From NCBI GenBank assembly GCA_016617785.1, contig JADILM010000010.1, positions 868,001 to 932,000 of the forward strand: a DNA stretch of 64,000 nucleotides, read 5' to 3'. Position 1 is the stretch's first letter; every line of letters begins with the position of its first letter. This DNA comes from Sporobolomyces roseus. Lineage: Eukaryota; Basidiomycota; Microbotryomycetes; Sporidiobolales; Sporidiobolaceae. Both the position numbers and the translations under genes were made by a program. Below the pieces are notes generated by a model, which made no database searches, was not told where the DNA came from, and worked only from the letters and a program-made list of their open reading frames with translations. Below, piece after piece: positions 47,280 through 59,003 of this stretch.

Positions 47280-48051
47280 ATGACTACACCTTACGAGATT
47301 GTATCTACTCCCAATGCTCCCTCGGCTGTAGGACCTTACAGGTGTGTGGTCCTTCTCGCTGCTCTCTCCCACTGATCCGATAAGGAATCGAAAACTGACT
47401 CTCTCTCTCTGTCTTGAACGTATAGTCAAGCGATCAAGACTGATTCAATGATCTTCTGTTCGGGATGCATTCCTCTCAACCCGGAAACTATGAAAGTTGA
47501 AACATCAGATGTCGAAGAACAAACGGCAAGTCTTTCTCTCCCCTCACTACTCGAAGAGTAACGGGAGGTGGGGAATCCCGGAATCAGTGCTGATGGAATT
47601 CGCGACTTGTGAATTTGCAGGAACAAGCGATGAAGAATTTGACGGCTGTTGTCGAAGCTGCTGGTTCAGCTCTCAGCCATGTTGTCAAGACTACCGTATT
47701 CCTCAAGAACATGGTGCGCTCTCCGTCTTTTGTCGTTACCGTGAGGCAGATGAGGAAGCTGATTTCTTCATTTTCGACGAGATTAGGACGATTTCGCAAA
47801 GGTACGTTTTCTCTTCCGTTCGAGGCACCTGACAGCAACTGATCGAGCATACTCGAATAGGTCAACGTTATCTACTCCAAGCACTTTGGATCGGCTAAAC
47901 CTGCTCGTTCTTGCGTCGAGGTATGTCTTTCTTTCTCTGTTGCGATCCTCGAGATCCGACACTAATCAGCCCCACTCGTCCACGTTAGGTTGCCCGCCTC
48001 CCCCTTGGAGTTCTCTTCGAGATTGAAGCTATCGCAATCCCCAAAAAGTAG
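47280..48051 (+). CDS. MMF1: RidA/YjgF/Mmf1 family enamine/imine deaminase
   Basis: Starts MTTPYEIVSTPNAPSAVGPYS; the segment APSAVGPYSQAI is the family hallmark, split by an intron (about 47341-47426). Later exons give MIFCSGCIPLNPETMKVE, EQAMKNLTAVVEAAGSALSH with VVKTTVFLKNM, a tiny exon DDFAK, then VNVIYSKHFGSAKPARSCVE and VARLPLGVLFEIEAIAIPKK. The conserved Arg in KPARSCVEV and Glu near the end are the deaminase substrate residues. TAG at 48049-48051. Length (about 130 aa) is normal. RidA removes reactive 2-aminoacrylate and related imines made by PLP enzymes. No targeting leader is visible with this start, so the product may be cytosolic. A spliced upstream leader is possible. Confidence 0.93.
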
Positions 48052-48486
48052 AAGCTGCCAAAACTCGGCGCAATGAGATGAAACAAAGAAGAAAAAACAC
48101 TTCCTTCCCCCGTGACTCCCTTTTTGGCCAACGCTGAGGGCTTATTTGTCCATTCTTTCAATGAGATATATGCCTCGACCAGTCACCAACCACGAACTCT
48201 AATGAAGGATGCCGAATCGAGAGACGGATTTTGACTCTGGCTTTGCAGCGTGGACGATGCGAACTCGTGACCCACAAAAAGTTACTTGGTTTCTCGGTCG
48301 TCCGCATCAATTCGAGAGTGTATGCCTTCCAACGTGATCTGTTTCGAAAATGGGGACATCTTGAAGCACGAACAAAGTTGGAAAGAGAGAAAAAAGATCG
48401 ACCTCTCCTGTGCTCCGCTCTTCTTTTGCCTGTTGCTTCTCCATTCGCCTCTACTACTATAGACGACGACGACGACGACGACAACG
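48052..48486. promoter_or_regulatory. Upstream region of glutamate dehydrogenase
   Basis: A 435-bp interval after RidA. It ends in a (GAC)n run at 48462-48483 directly before an ATG. A 150-codon open frame crosses this region on the plus strand but lacks family features. Confidence 0.45.
48462..48483 (+). repeat. (GAC)7 trinucleotide repeat
   Basis: Seven GAC units end four bases before the ATG at 48487. The repeat lies in the probable 5' UTR of the glutamate dehydrogenase gene. Confidence 0.8.
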
Positions 48487-48679
48487 ATGGTGAGTTCCTT
48501 CGTTTCCCTCCCCTTCCCATGCAACGAAGAAGAAGGAATAAAGAAGGTTCGTGCGGCATTCGTCGGGAGTGGTCAGGAATTCCCCCTCAAAGAAAACCTC
48601 CCCAAGTTCCCTTTTCCACGTTCGCTGATCCTTCTCTCTTCCTCCTCCCCTTTACATCTTCTCATATCAGACTGCTACT

Positions 48680-51600
48680 ATGATTGCACCACCATCAGCA
48701 TTATCACATCTATCTCATCTAGATATTCCTAGAACTCCTTCACCTGGTTCGTTTCCCCTTCCCCTCTCTCTCGCAGCGCGTAAAGTCGCAAAACCCCCCT
48801 CTTTCTCTGCTGACTTGACATTCCATTGTTCAGCTCATGGTACGATCAGGAATGGAGATCAAGGTTATTCTACTCCGAAATACGCTGGAAAGGGGAAACA
48901 TCAACAATCAGTTTTAGAGGTTAGCTACCCCCTTCTTCTCTCTCTCCGTCTCCTTTCCAGATTATGAGCCTCGGAGGGGTCTCATGAGCATCATATAAGC
49001 ACACTAAGGTCAACAAGATCAGGTTCAGAGGGGTTGAAAGTGGAGTTTGAGGCCATTTCTGGTCTCGGACTCCCGCTTGTCAAGGAAGAAACCACTCAAA
49101 TTGACTCGAAACTGACTCGCATCTATTCTCACGTTACTATAGATCGTAGCAACGAATGGTTTCATTCCTGAACCTCTCGTTCAGAGTGAAATCGCTTGGT
49201 TTTACGAATCTCTCGGTATCGACGACGGTTATTTCTCATTGACGAGCCCTCAAGAAGTCGCTGATCATGTCGAGGTATGTCCTCATTAACATCCGATCTC
49301 GTTCTATTAGGAGGAAAGGAAGAGAATCGCTTACCCCCACCTTCCCCCTCCTCCCTCCTTTCTCCTCTCCCTTTTGGAATGGTTCGCACAGTCCCTCTAC
49401 GGTGCCAAAGTTCAGGCTCACGCTGCTCATCTCGATTATCTCGAGATCAAACTCGAGAAGGAGAGCGAGGTACGTGGATTGTTTCACTTTCTGAGCGAAC
49501 GAAAACCCACTGATCCCTTTCGAATGAATCAATAGAACTCGGCCGTCTACATCTTTACTTCCCCTCCCGGTGTATCACTCGAGAATGGACCCAAGTACGA
49601 ACAAAGAATCGATGCGAAATACCTCGACATTTCCGAATCTTCGAAAGTAGCCTGGCGACTCGAGTCTTACCGTGCTGCACCTCCTGAACCCGCCTCGAAT
49701 GGATCCGATCAAGGAGCGGTAGCACAACAACTCCGATCCTACTTCGTATCGAAATGTGATTTCGTCGATGCTGCCGCTTCACTCACTCCTGAAGAATTAT
49801 CGAAACCTGGTGTCGACATTCGCAAGATTGCCGACAAGACTTTCCTTACAAAAGCGACCGACAACACGCTCGAAATCTATCAAGAGCTGATGGATGAGGC
49901 GCAGAGGAGGATGGGTCCCGTCGTCGCTGCTTACGATGTCGAAAAAAGTCGAGAAAGGAGATTGGTCATCGCTTACAAACAAGGAGGAACGAGGAGTTTC
50001 TTCTCGGCCTTGAGTGATCTCTACCACTCTTATGGATTCTACTCGACCAGGAAATACGTCGGTGAGTCATCTTTTTCACTCGACTTGAACGAAAAAGTTT
50101 GGCTCATCATATTATCGTCGAACCTTCTACACAGAGAACTTCAAGAACGGTGTAACGATCATCTCTCTCTACCTTCATCCTCTTCAAGGTCCTCCTTCCG
50201 AAGCCTCGATCATCCAAATCATCAAAGAGTCCTCCCTCATTTGTGAGTTTCTATCGTTTCCATTGTTTCCGGCATCTCGCTCATTCCCTTCGCCCCTTCA
50301 CACGCAGATGTTCTCCCCAACAACCCTCTCTTCGAAGCTCATTCGCAACTCACGGTTCAAGAAGCTTCCTACGCTTACTGCGGTTGGATCTTTGCTCAAC
50401 ACTTCCTCAACCGTCTCGGTCCGGCTTACTCGGCACTCAAAGACCTCCTCGACGAGAACGATACCCTTCAAGCTGGTGTCTTGAGTGACATTCGTGCGAG
50501 GTTCAGGCAGGAAACTTTTACGAGAGGAAGTATTTTGGAATGCCTTCAACAATACCCCGATATCGTAAGTCTCTTCCTTCTCTATATGATCCACGCATAG
50601 AATGGAGCAAGGTAGGGCGAAAAAGAGCGGACGAAACGAACGAAGGCACTGACTTGTCGCTTTTTTCGATATTCTGCAGATTCGACTCCTCTACATCTCG
50701 TTCTCGATGACTCACTACTATTCCGAGTTTGGCAACTCCCTCATGCCTACCCTCTCATATGCTCGTCTTCAAACTGCCGAGTCTCTCGACAACGATCAAC
50801 TCCGAGCACACATCAAGAAGAATGTCATGAACAAACACGACGCTCAGATCCTCGAATCATTCGTAACTTTCAACGGAGCCATTCAAAAGACGAACATGTG
50901 GCAGAGCACCAAGGTCGCGCTTTCCTTCCGCCTGAACCCCGATTTCTTGCCAGAAATGGAGTACCCAACTCGAGCTTTCGGACTTTTCCTGGTAGTTGGA
51001 GATGGATTCCGTGGATTCCACTTGAGGATGAAGGATGTAGCTCGTGGTGGACTACGTATGATCATGTCGAGGAATCGTGAAGCTTATTCGAGTGAGCTTT
51101 CCTTCCTGTTCTTCCTCCCTTCGCCTTGACTGACTAAAATCTCCATTTCAATAGTCAATCAACGTAACTTGTTCGATGAAGTCTACGGACTCGCTTCTAC
51201 TCAGGCTCTCAAGAACAAGGATATCCCGGAAGGAGGATCCAAGGGAGCTATCTTGCCCGACATCGGAGCTTCCCCAGTAATCGTTTTCCAAAAATTCGTC
51301 GACGGTATCCTCGATCTCTTACTTCCCGGAAAGACTCCCGGAGTCAAGGACAAGATTGTTGATTTGTACGGAAAGGAGGAGATTGTGAGTTCCAAGCTTT
51401 TCTCGCTGTCGTCGCTGTCCCATCCGAATCCGAACTCACGCTCTCTCTCTCCAGCTCTTCTTCGGTCCCGATGAAGGAACTGCAGGTTACATGGCCTGGC
51501 TCGCTGATCACGCTCGCGCTCGAGGGGCCGCTTGGTGGAAAGCTTCATCGACCGGCAAACCCGCTGCGACTCACGGAGGTGTTCCTCACGACGCTTTCGG

Positions 51601-53126
51601 TATGACTTCGCTGTCAGTTCGTGGATACACTACCGGTATCTACAGGAAACTCGGTTTGAGGGAGGAGGACATCAAGAAGGTTCAAACTGGTGGTCCCGAT
51701 GGTGATCTCGGATCGAACGAGATTCTTCTTTCGAAAGACAAGACCATCGCTAGTGAGTCGACCAAGTTCTGTCTACTTATTGTTGATCGACACTGACTCG
51801 CCTCGCTTCATAGTCATCGATGGCTCTGGTACAATCTACGACCCGGAGGGTCTCGATCGAGGAGAGCTCGTTCGTCTCGCCAAAGCTCGTATCATGGTCA
51901 ACAACTTTGATCGCTCGAAGCTAAGCAAGGAAGGATACCTCATTCTCGTCGAAGACCGAGATGTCACTCTTCCTAGTGAGCTTTCTATTTCCCCGAAACG
52001 TCTTGTCTCGGCTTGAGCTGATCGTTGCTTTTTCGTATCAGATGGTGAACTCGTCGCTGATGGAACCGACTTCCGCAACACTGCTCACCTTCGCTACAAG
52101 GCTGACATCCTCGTTCCTTGTGGAGGTCGACCTGAATCTGTCAACGTTACGAACGTCAACAAGCTTTGGGATGCTGAGGGAGTACCAAACTTCAAGTACA
52201 TCGTCGAAGGGTGAGCTGTTCTCGATGTACCTGCAGTCCCGAACTTGCGAAACTGACCCTCGCTTTCCCCTTTCCCCTCAGTGCCAATCTCTTCGTCACC
52301 CAAAACGCTCGTCTTCAACTCGAACGTCACGGTGTCGTTCTCTACCGTGATTCGTCGGCGAACAAGGGAGGTGTCACGAGTTCGTCGATGGAAGTTCTCG
52401 CAGGAATGTCGCTCAACGACGAACAATTCCTCGAACTTATGTGCTCTCCTCCTGGCGAAGGTAAGTTTCGAGCTCTGTATCTTCTCTAGCGATTCGACAC
52501 TGATTTCCTTCCTTTGGCCAGATTCTTTCTCCGATTTCTATCTCGAATACGTCAAGTGCATCCAACAGACTAGTGAGCCTGACTCTTCTCTCGTCTTCTT
52601 ACTCCGACTCGTACTGACTTTAGCGGTGTTTATCTTCAGTTTCAAACAACGCTGCTGCTGAATTCGAAACGATCTGGAACGAACACGAGCGAACTGGACG
52701 AGCCTACACTCTGTGTGTTTCCTTACATTCTCTGTATCTGAGGCTATGACTGACAGTGGTCGCTCTGCAGTCTCTCCGACGATCTGTCGCAAAAGCTAAT
52801 CAAGCTCCAAAACGAGATGGAGGAGTCAAGTCTCTACGATGATATTAAACTCCGTCGAGCTGGTATGCTTTCACTCGCTCCTCGTTCGTCTGTCACAGTC
52901 GGCTAACATCCTCTTTCGTGTAGTCATGGCTCGAGCTCTCCCCAAGGTCCTCATCGAAGAAGTCGGTTTCGACACTCTTCTCTCCCGCCTTCCCTCCGCC
53001 TACTCTCACTCGATCTTCTCTTCTTACGTCGCATCGCGATTCGTCTACCGTTACGGTATCAACTCTTCACCTATCGAATTCCACTACTTCTTGCAAAGTC
53101 TAGCCGAGGGTGAGCAACAACAATAG
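48680..53126 (+). CDS. GDH2: NAD-specific glutamate dehydrogenase, large (115-kDa class) form
   Basis: Catalyses oxidation of glutamate to 2-oxoglutarate and ammonium with NAD. N-terminal exons give AHGTIRNGDQGYSTPKYAGK, IVATNGFIPEPLVQSEIAWF and YESLGIDDGYFSLTSPQE, typical of fungal Gdh2. Regulatory N-terminal exons continue (YCGWIFAQHFLNRLGPAYSA). The catalytic region has FHLRMKDVARGGLRMI, EGGSKGAILPDIG (lysine and glycines of the substrate site), LFFGPDEGTAGYMAWLADHA, ATHGGVPHDAFGMTSLSVRG and the nucleotide-fold segment NFKYIVEGANLFVTQNARL. C terminus EFHYFLQSLAEGEQQQ, TAG at 53124-53126. About fifteen short introns. I give the first clear in-frame ATG (48680). An alternative is an ATG at 48487 followed at once by GTGAGT, spliced in frame to ACTGCTACTATG near 48671. 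Confidence 0.95.
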
Positions 53127-53463
53127 ATCATACGCTTCCTCTCTTATCTGTGCCCTCTTCCCCTTACTCCCGGTTATCTCTTAGTCATCTCTCTCTCGTT
53201 TCCCTTTTTGCCTTTTCATCCTCATTCTCATACGGACAATTTATTCACATTCTTGTTTCCCCTTTGACAATTCGAAATTTAAAGTTCAGTACCCTCTTAT
53301 CTCCAATCTCGACCAACGCACAGTGCGCACGAATGATGAAAGAGATCAGAGAGCGGGGTGTAGCGAGAATTGCAAGCGATCAGAAACAGTGAAGTACAAA
53401 CAACAAGCGAGGCAGAACAAGCGAAGCGATTCCTTTATGTACAAGCATTATTCGACTATCAGA
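53127..53463. other. Convergent intergenic region, GDH2 and AOX 3' ends
   Basis: A 337-bp T- and C-rich region between two converging stops. No gene seen. Confidence 0.5.
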
Positions 53464-55192
53464 TCACTGTGATTTATTCATCGGAGCGCCTCCCTCCTTC
53501 CTGTCTTCCTGCGTCGACTGACCAGCTCTCATCTCCTTTTCGACCTGTTTCGCCCATTCCAATCCTTCCGAACGAGTGAATCCAGGTTTCTCGCCTTGTT
53601 GGACAGGTGTAGCATGCTTCAAGGCGACAGGGTTGAAATCGTCTGCAGAGAGGTTCGCTAGAGTGTGATTGACGAATCTAGAGGAGAGTGAGAATCGACG
53701 GTAATAGAGGTATAGAGCAAGCGTCAGTCTCCGCTCATCTAGACTGGTCAGGGTGATGAACAGTCCATTCTTACCGGTGTCCCGCTTCATCTGCTCGAAC
53801 CGCAAGAAGCAAATCTCTCACTATCGAAGGAAGAGACGTCAGTCGTCGCAATCGAGGGAGAATGAGGTCTAGGACACAGGACTTACTCGTAGCCTTGTCG
53901 CCCAAACGCCAGTAATCCTTTGCTACGGTCGGAACTACCTGTTTTTCCCATTCAGGAATTTCGCCGCGATCGAGGGATTCTATAGCCGATGAATACGTCT
54001 TTACCGCCTCCTCCTCAAGATACGCTACGAAGCGATGGGCAGCTCTCGGGGCTGGCAATGAGCCAAGGTAGATTCAGTCTGGGCGAAGTTAGAGAATGGG
54101 GCGAATCGAAAGAACCTACAGAGGATGTAGGCGACAAAGAAAAGATTGAAAAAAAATCCCTGCGCGCCTAGCACTAGGACTCTGAATAACACCGACGGCT
54201 CTTTAATTTTCATGAAAGTGAGGAGATGCATTCTGCCGAGAATTAATGACACTCGTAAGCCAACGAAACTGTGCGGGCCAGGCGAAAGGTATTCACCGTT
54301 CGTTCTCTGCCTCTTGCAGAAGCGTGTTGATCCATCTGTTTCCTCATAGGGTCGTGAGCATGGTCTGTCAGGAAATAAGGGAGGGAAGGACGTCGAAAGC
54401 GAAAATCAAGCTCACCCTCCGTCTCTTTTCATCAACCTCAACGACCTCAAGTGACGCAAGATACCGGCAGTGAAGCCGGGTACACCAGCAATCGACTCGA
54501 GCTACGAGGTGAAAGAGCATGAGCTGCGGGAGTAGGCCACGTAGTGAAAAAATTGAACTTACGAAGAGAATTCGTGCCATCCATTGATCTACAGTCATTA
54601 CGAAGCCTTGCTTTCGCTTCTCCTCCAATGACAAACTGGTCTTGCCCAACTTCTTCATAGCTTTGATAGCATCTTCAGGCGTTGAGTGCTATAAAAACGA
54701 AGACAGCATCAGATTGAGCTCGAAGATAACGCCTCGACGATGCGACCAAGGGACCGCTCTAGCACAGAGCCGAGATGGCTCACCTTGTAGCCAGTAACGA
54801 AATCGAAACCTCTCCTCGACAAACTCACGAGACCTCTCGCTAATTTGTCTCCGAAGGTTTGTGGCGGGAGGTAGACGACTTTGACTGCATCCAAATCCTT
54901 CTCGGTATATACGGGATGAGAGAGTAGGTATTGTTCGTGAGGCCTCGAAGGTTTCCAAGGTGCAGTGAGCGAGTTTGAGCCTTCTTTCGACGACGAAGGC
55001 GTAGGATCTAGTTCTCACAGTGATCATCAGCGGTGAGCTTGAGTATACGAAAGAAGCCAATGGTGACTGACCAGCTGGGTGAGGTTGATACGAGTGAGGT
55101 TCAGTCGATACGAAGCGACGAGGGAGAGTGGTCGATGCGAGGAGAAGTCCAGGCAAGCGAGGTGAGCGTAGGAGAGATCGAGTAGCAAGCAT
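53464..55192 (-). CDS. AOX1: Mitochondrial alternative oxidase
   Basis: Starts MLATRSLLRSPRLPG at 55192, with an Arg/Leu/Ser-rich presequence ending near RRFVSTE, a classical mitochondrial leader. Exons then give HSTPEDAIKAMKKLGKTSLS and MTVDQWMARILF joined to LESIAGVPGFTAGILRHLRS. After a further intron follow LLQEAENER-MHLLTFMKI and FRVLVLGAQGFFFNLFFVAY. Then come RAAHRFVAYLEEEAVKTYSS, KDYWRLGDKAT and LLLAVRADEAGHRFVNHTLA. The di-iron ligands are all present: Glu in FLES, Glu/His in EAENERMH, Glu in LEEEAV, Glu/His in RADEAGH. It ends GGAPMNKSQ with TGA at 53464-53466. AOX oxidises ubiquinol and reduces O2 to water, bypassing complexes III and IV. Five or more introns. Confidence 0.95.
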
Positions 55193-56075
55193 TGTTGTTT
55201 GAGTGAGTGAGAAGAAGGAGAGAGAGAGCAGTTTGGAGGGAACAAGACCAAAAGAAGGGAGATCTAGGGTCTCGTCGGATCTGAACGGATCTGTGATTCT
55301 ATTGCCGCTCGCTTCGACCGAGATCTCGGAACTCGCCACTCTCTTCCCTCGCAATCTACTCGCACGTATGGAGCTGCAGGCTAAGAGGGAGTTGCGGCGA
55401 GGGATGATCGGATGAGGATGGCAATGAGCTTTTGGGAGGACAACACGATTTGTTCTCTGGTTCTACTTTGGCTCACGCAGGGAGACGACTGAAGCCGCTT
55501 CCTCTTTGATTCCTACGGGAGAGACAGAGGGAATTGCAAGCTAAGTCTGAGATGTCAAGCGCTCTCGACGATTTGAGCACACGATTCAAGCGAGGTCGTT
55601 GGCCAACTTTCCCTCGGCGAACTCGGCTTTTGCTAATTGTGAACCCAGAGCGACCCGAGAGCTCCTGTATGTACTGAGTGTCGTCTTCGAACTGATCAAG
55701 CAGATCCTGGCGCTCGCGGTGTGTGGATCTCTCAAATCGTTTCGACGAACTTGCTACCTTCGACAGACTGGATGAGAAGATTCCCGCGTCAACAGTATCC
55801 GGTCAGCTTGCGAAAGTGCGCGTGTTGATTAACCAAGTCTATCTGAACAAATTAAGCGGAGAAAGGGAGGATACGATGAGTTCTATACAAAAGCGGTACT
55901 CATCTTCGCTCCCTTTATTTTCCTTTTCCTGGTCAACGCCTATAAGGTCCGAACCCCTTGTGATATATAGTCTATCTACCTCTTCCCCTCGACTAACCCC
56001 CTCACTCAAGATCCTGCAATCAGTCGCGATTCCTGATTCGTTCGTTCCTTCTCCCGATCTAATCTCTGAACCACC
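55193..56075. promoter_or_regulatory. AOX upstream region / HIS1 3' flank
   Basis: An 883-bp interval, long for this window. Frames of 70-136 codons on the plus strand have no exon signs or known domains. As the AOX promoter it is the natural place for stress or carbon-source elements, but I cannot name a site. Confidence 0.45.
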
Positions 56076-57411
56076 TTATACACGACAATTGGCGAGGCCG
56101 ATGACGAGAATATCACTAGCACCGATAGCCTGAGCGTGAATGGATATGAGGTCAGTGAGCACACTCGAGGTGCGAATAGGAGCAGTTGGAGGACTGACCT
56201 GTAATCGATCCATGACATCCGCAACTTCCGCCTTCAACACCATACTACTAACCGCGACCCACTCGGGATCGTCAAGAGGAGAAACAGTCGCCGCTCGTCG
56301 TCCAGGAGTAACCTTGGTAGCGTCGACAACGTTCTTTCTCGCAATGTTGTAGTTACAAAGTACGTATTTTCCAGCTGCGATGTGACCGGCCACTCGAGAT
56401 GTGATACGCTTGATCAAGTCGGCGTGCTCGTCGGAGGGCTTGTTGGAACGGATTAGGACGGCTTCTGAAGAGAGAATGGTTTCGATCGCGTGAAGTCCAG
56501 CAGCTCGCATTGTTTCTCCAGATTCTGTACGAGTCGAAAGTGAATTTGATCAGCTCGACTAATCAAAGTTTCAAGCTGTGAGAGAATCGGGTTGTGCGTA
56601 CCGACAAGATCGACTATAATCGAATGTAATAGGTCAGCTAGAGCTTCTGTCATGACACCAGGTGAGAGAGAGGGAGCTCACCAATACCATCAGCCAAACC
56701 AAGTGCGCAAGCAGCCTCGACACTTCCACCAACGTACTCTATCCGAGTCGCTCCCTTCTTCAACCCTGCCTTCTCGTCCAACTCTCCAAAGTACTCGCCC
56801 GCAAGCACCTCGAAGCTCGTGACAACCTTCTTTCCAACCAAATCTTCAACAGTCTTGATGTCCCCTGCTTCGGGAACTTGAACTTGGAGTTTGCATTTCC
56901 CGAATCCGAGTTGAAGTTCTTCCGTTACGAGCCCGTTTACATTCGCTTCAGCTACCATATCTTGTCCTGTGATTCCCAAGTGTACGTTTCCTTCTCCTAC
57001 GAAACGAGGAATGTCGGCAGCGGGGAGGAAGACGCTATAGATTCGAGAGTTGGTCAGCTAGCGGTTTGCTACCAGCTCGAAAGGGGAACGAGAGCGTACA
57101 GAGCCATGTTGTGGTTCCTGACGAGACACACATCGAGTCGGTGAGAGCGAGTGAATTGAACGTCGGCACCTAGAACAAAACAAGAGAAATTGATCAGCTC
57201 TTGCTCGTACTGCAGATAGCTAGGGATTGGTGAGTTACCGGCTAAGACTTGAGTACACTTCTCATACAATCGTCCTAGAGGATAGTGAGGTAGAGAGTGA
57301 GTAGTTTGACTCTTTGTGAGATTGAATGATGTGAGAGGTGAGAGACTGACCTTTCTTGGGGATAGCGAACAAGCAACGACCTTTGAGACTTTCAGTGAGT
57401 AAATCCAACAT
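56076..57411 (-). CDS. HIS1: ATP phosphoribosyltransferase (first step of histidine synthesis)
   Basis: Starts MLDLLTESLKGRCLFAIPKK at 57411, followed by small exons GRLYEKCTQVLA and GADVQFTRSHRLDVCLVRNH. The core exon has LPAADIPRFVGEGNVHLGIT then GQDMVAEANV, the family signature region. Next is VVTSFEVLAGEYFGELDEKA and EYVGGSVEAACALGLADGI (PRPP-binding loop). The regulatory ACT-like C-terminal domain starts around AAGKYVLCNYNIARKNVVDA and includes PLDDPEWVAVSSMVLKAEVA. The last exon ends AIGASDILVIGLANCRV with TAA at 56076-56078. The enzyme joins ATP and PRPP and is feedback-inhibited by histidine. Divergent to GPI12, with 111 bp between the starts. Confidence 0.95.
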
Positions 57412-57522
57412 GTTTCGAAGCTAGTTCTGGCGGATCTAGTGTTGATGGGAGATGAAGAGAGAACGTTTTAACCTTTTTCGAAAGATCGCGAACGTTTGGC
57501 TTCCTCCACTTCACTTTTGTTC
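57412..57522. promoter_or_regulatory. Compact divergent promoter, HIS1 and GPI12
   Basis: Only 111 bp lie between opposite start codons. Core promoters must overlap or lie inside. No obvious TATA box. Confidence 0.55.
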
Positions 57523-58721
57523 ATGCCTAGCTTACGATTACTACGGCGGAGAAGATCAATTGTATCCCGCTTCCTCTTGCTTCTCCTCGCTCTCTCCCTT
57601 TTCCTCATTTCGACTCAACCTCGCTGGCAACCTCTCACAATCTCCAATCATCTCGATAATGCTACTTCAGTGCTTTGGGTGATCGCGCATCGTATGTCTC
57701 GCTCTTGTGTCTCTGTCAAATCAGCTTCGCTTATCAATGTTTTCGTTTCCTTTCGCTTGTTCCCCTCGTCTCTCGCTTTCGACAGCCGATGACGAGTCGT
57801 TCTTCTTCGCACCATCGATACTCAATCTCTTGCACGAGAGTAGAGACATTCAAGGGAGTTTACTCTGCCTCTCCAACGGTAAATTACCCTGATTTCCCGA
57901 ACCCTCCTCCTTGTTTCCCGTTCTCTAATGCTGCTTCACGTTGTAGGTGACTACGAAGGGGTAGGAGCTATTCGAGAGATGGAACTACAAGAATCCTGTG
58001 CTACTCTAGGAATTGAGTCATCGAGATGTTTGGCAATCAATCACCCGTTCGTCCCTTTTTCTTTCCCAAACGCTTTTATGCTGAGCATGTTGAACTTATT
58101 GGAGTCCCTGTTGTTCGATAGGCAATTACAAGATAGCCCGAAGGCTGTTTGGTCAGGTACAGTGATTAAGGAGCTCGTGAAACAACAAGTCGAGAAATGG
58201 GGAGTTGATGCTGTGAGTTCAAAAGTTCCTCCTCCCTCAATTGGTCATAGCATAGCAATTCATACGTAAGCCATGCGCTCAGATCATCACGTTTGACGCT
58301 TATGGAGTATCAGGTCATGCGAATCATCGATCTATTCACGAGCATCTCAGGTGCGTCCACAGCACACCTCTCTCCTCTGGCGCCTCATTCTGTCTCATAT
58401 CCGAGCCGTCACTCACGAGTCTACGTATACAGCACTAGAAACCAAGATCAGGCTCTCGCCATCCCAGTCTATTCAGTCCGATCCTCGAACGTCGTCGCGA
58501 AATATACCTCACTCCTGCTCCTCCCCTTCGCACTCCTCAAACACTTGATCTCTTCCACTCTCCAATCCTCTTCTACCTCCTCACTATTCGTTAACTCGTT
58601 CGACGGCTATGCGAGGGCGAGGAAATCGTTTGAAGCGCATCAGAGTCAGAAGAGGTGGTTTAGGACGTTGTTCGTCAGTGCTAGTAGGTATTTATGGTAT
58701 GTTCAGATAGATCGTGTGTAG
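57523..58721 (+). CDS. GPI12: N-acetylglucosaminyl-phosphatidylinositol de-N-acetylase (PIG-L)
   Basis: Second step of GPI-anchor synthesis, at the ER. Starts MPSLRLLRRRRSIVSRFLLL, a basic stretch followed by a hydrophobic signal anchor. The metal motif AHPDDESFF is built across an intron (GCGCATC joined to CCGATGACGAG). Later exons give DYEGVGAIREMELQESCATL and SSRCLAIN, then LQDSPKAVWSGTVIKELVKQ and IITFDAYGVSGHANHRSIHE with the second metal motif HANH. The C-terminal exon has KYTSLLLLPFALLKHLIS and RWFRTLFVSASRYLWYVQID, ending at TAG 58719-58721. All catalytic residues expected of the PIG-L family (AHPDDE, HxNH) are present. Length fits. Confidence 0.9.
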
Positions 58722-59003
58722 CCCGCTCGGTTCTGTCACTGCTGTACTAGATCCTGATGCTCCTCGCCCGTTCGACATTGCGAGAGCTTGAGAAGAGAAA
58801 CGATGCGAAGAGTAAAACGAAATGCTTCTTTTACTTGAGCGCGGTTATCCTGCCCATCCTCATGCTTTCAAATGCGATTCTGAAGCATAGAGGAGCTTCA
58901 GAAAAGAGACTGGGATGCGATTTTGGAGATGCCGACTGAGCCGCCTTTTCGAATTTCCATTCTCCCTTCTCACTTTCAACCACAACTTCATCACTAAACA
59001 ACA
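58722..59003. other. Intergenic between GPI12 and ETF-beta
   Basis: Contains a 60-codon open frame (58757-58939) with a hydrophobic stretch (CFFYLSAVILPILMLSNAIL). No join to GPI12 keeps its frame, and there is no independent support, so it is not called as a gene. Confidence 0.4.

Noticed and set aside
48231..48683. 150-codon frame just upstream of GDH2
   Set aside because: It crosses the (GAC)n run and the probable first intron, with no known domain.
58757..58939. 60-codon frame with a hydrophobic stretch after GPI12
   Set aside because: No splice join keeps the GPI12 frame, and a short frame with one hydrophobic run is not enough for a gene.
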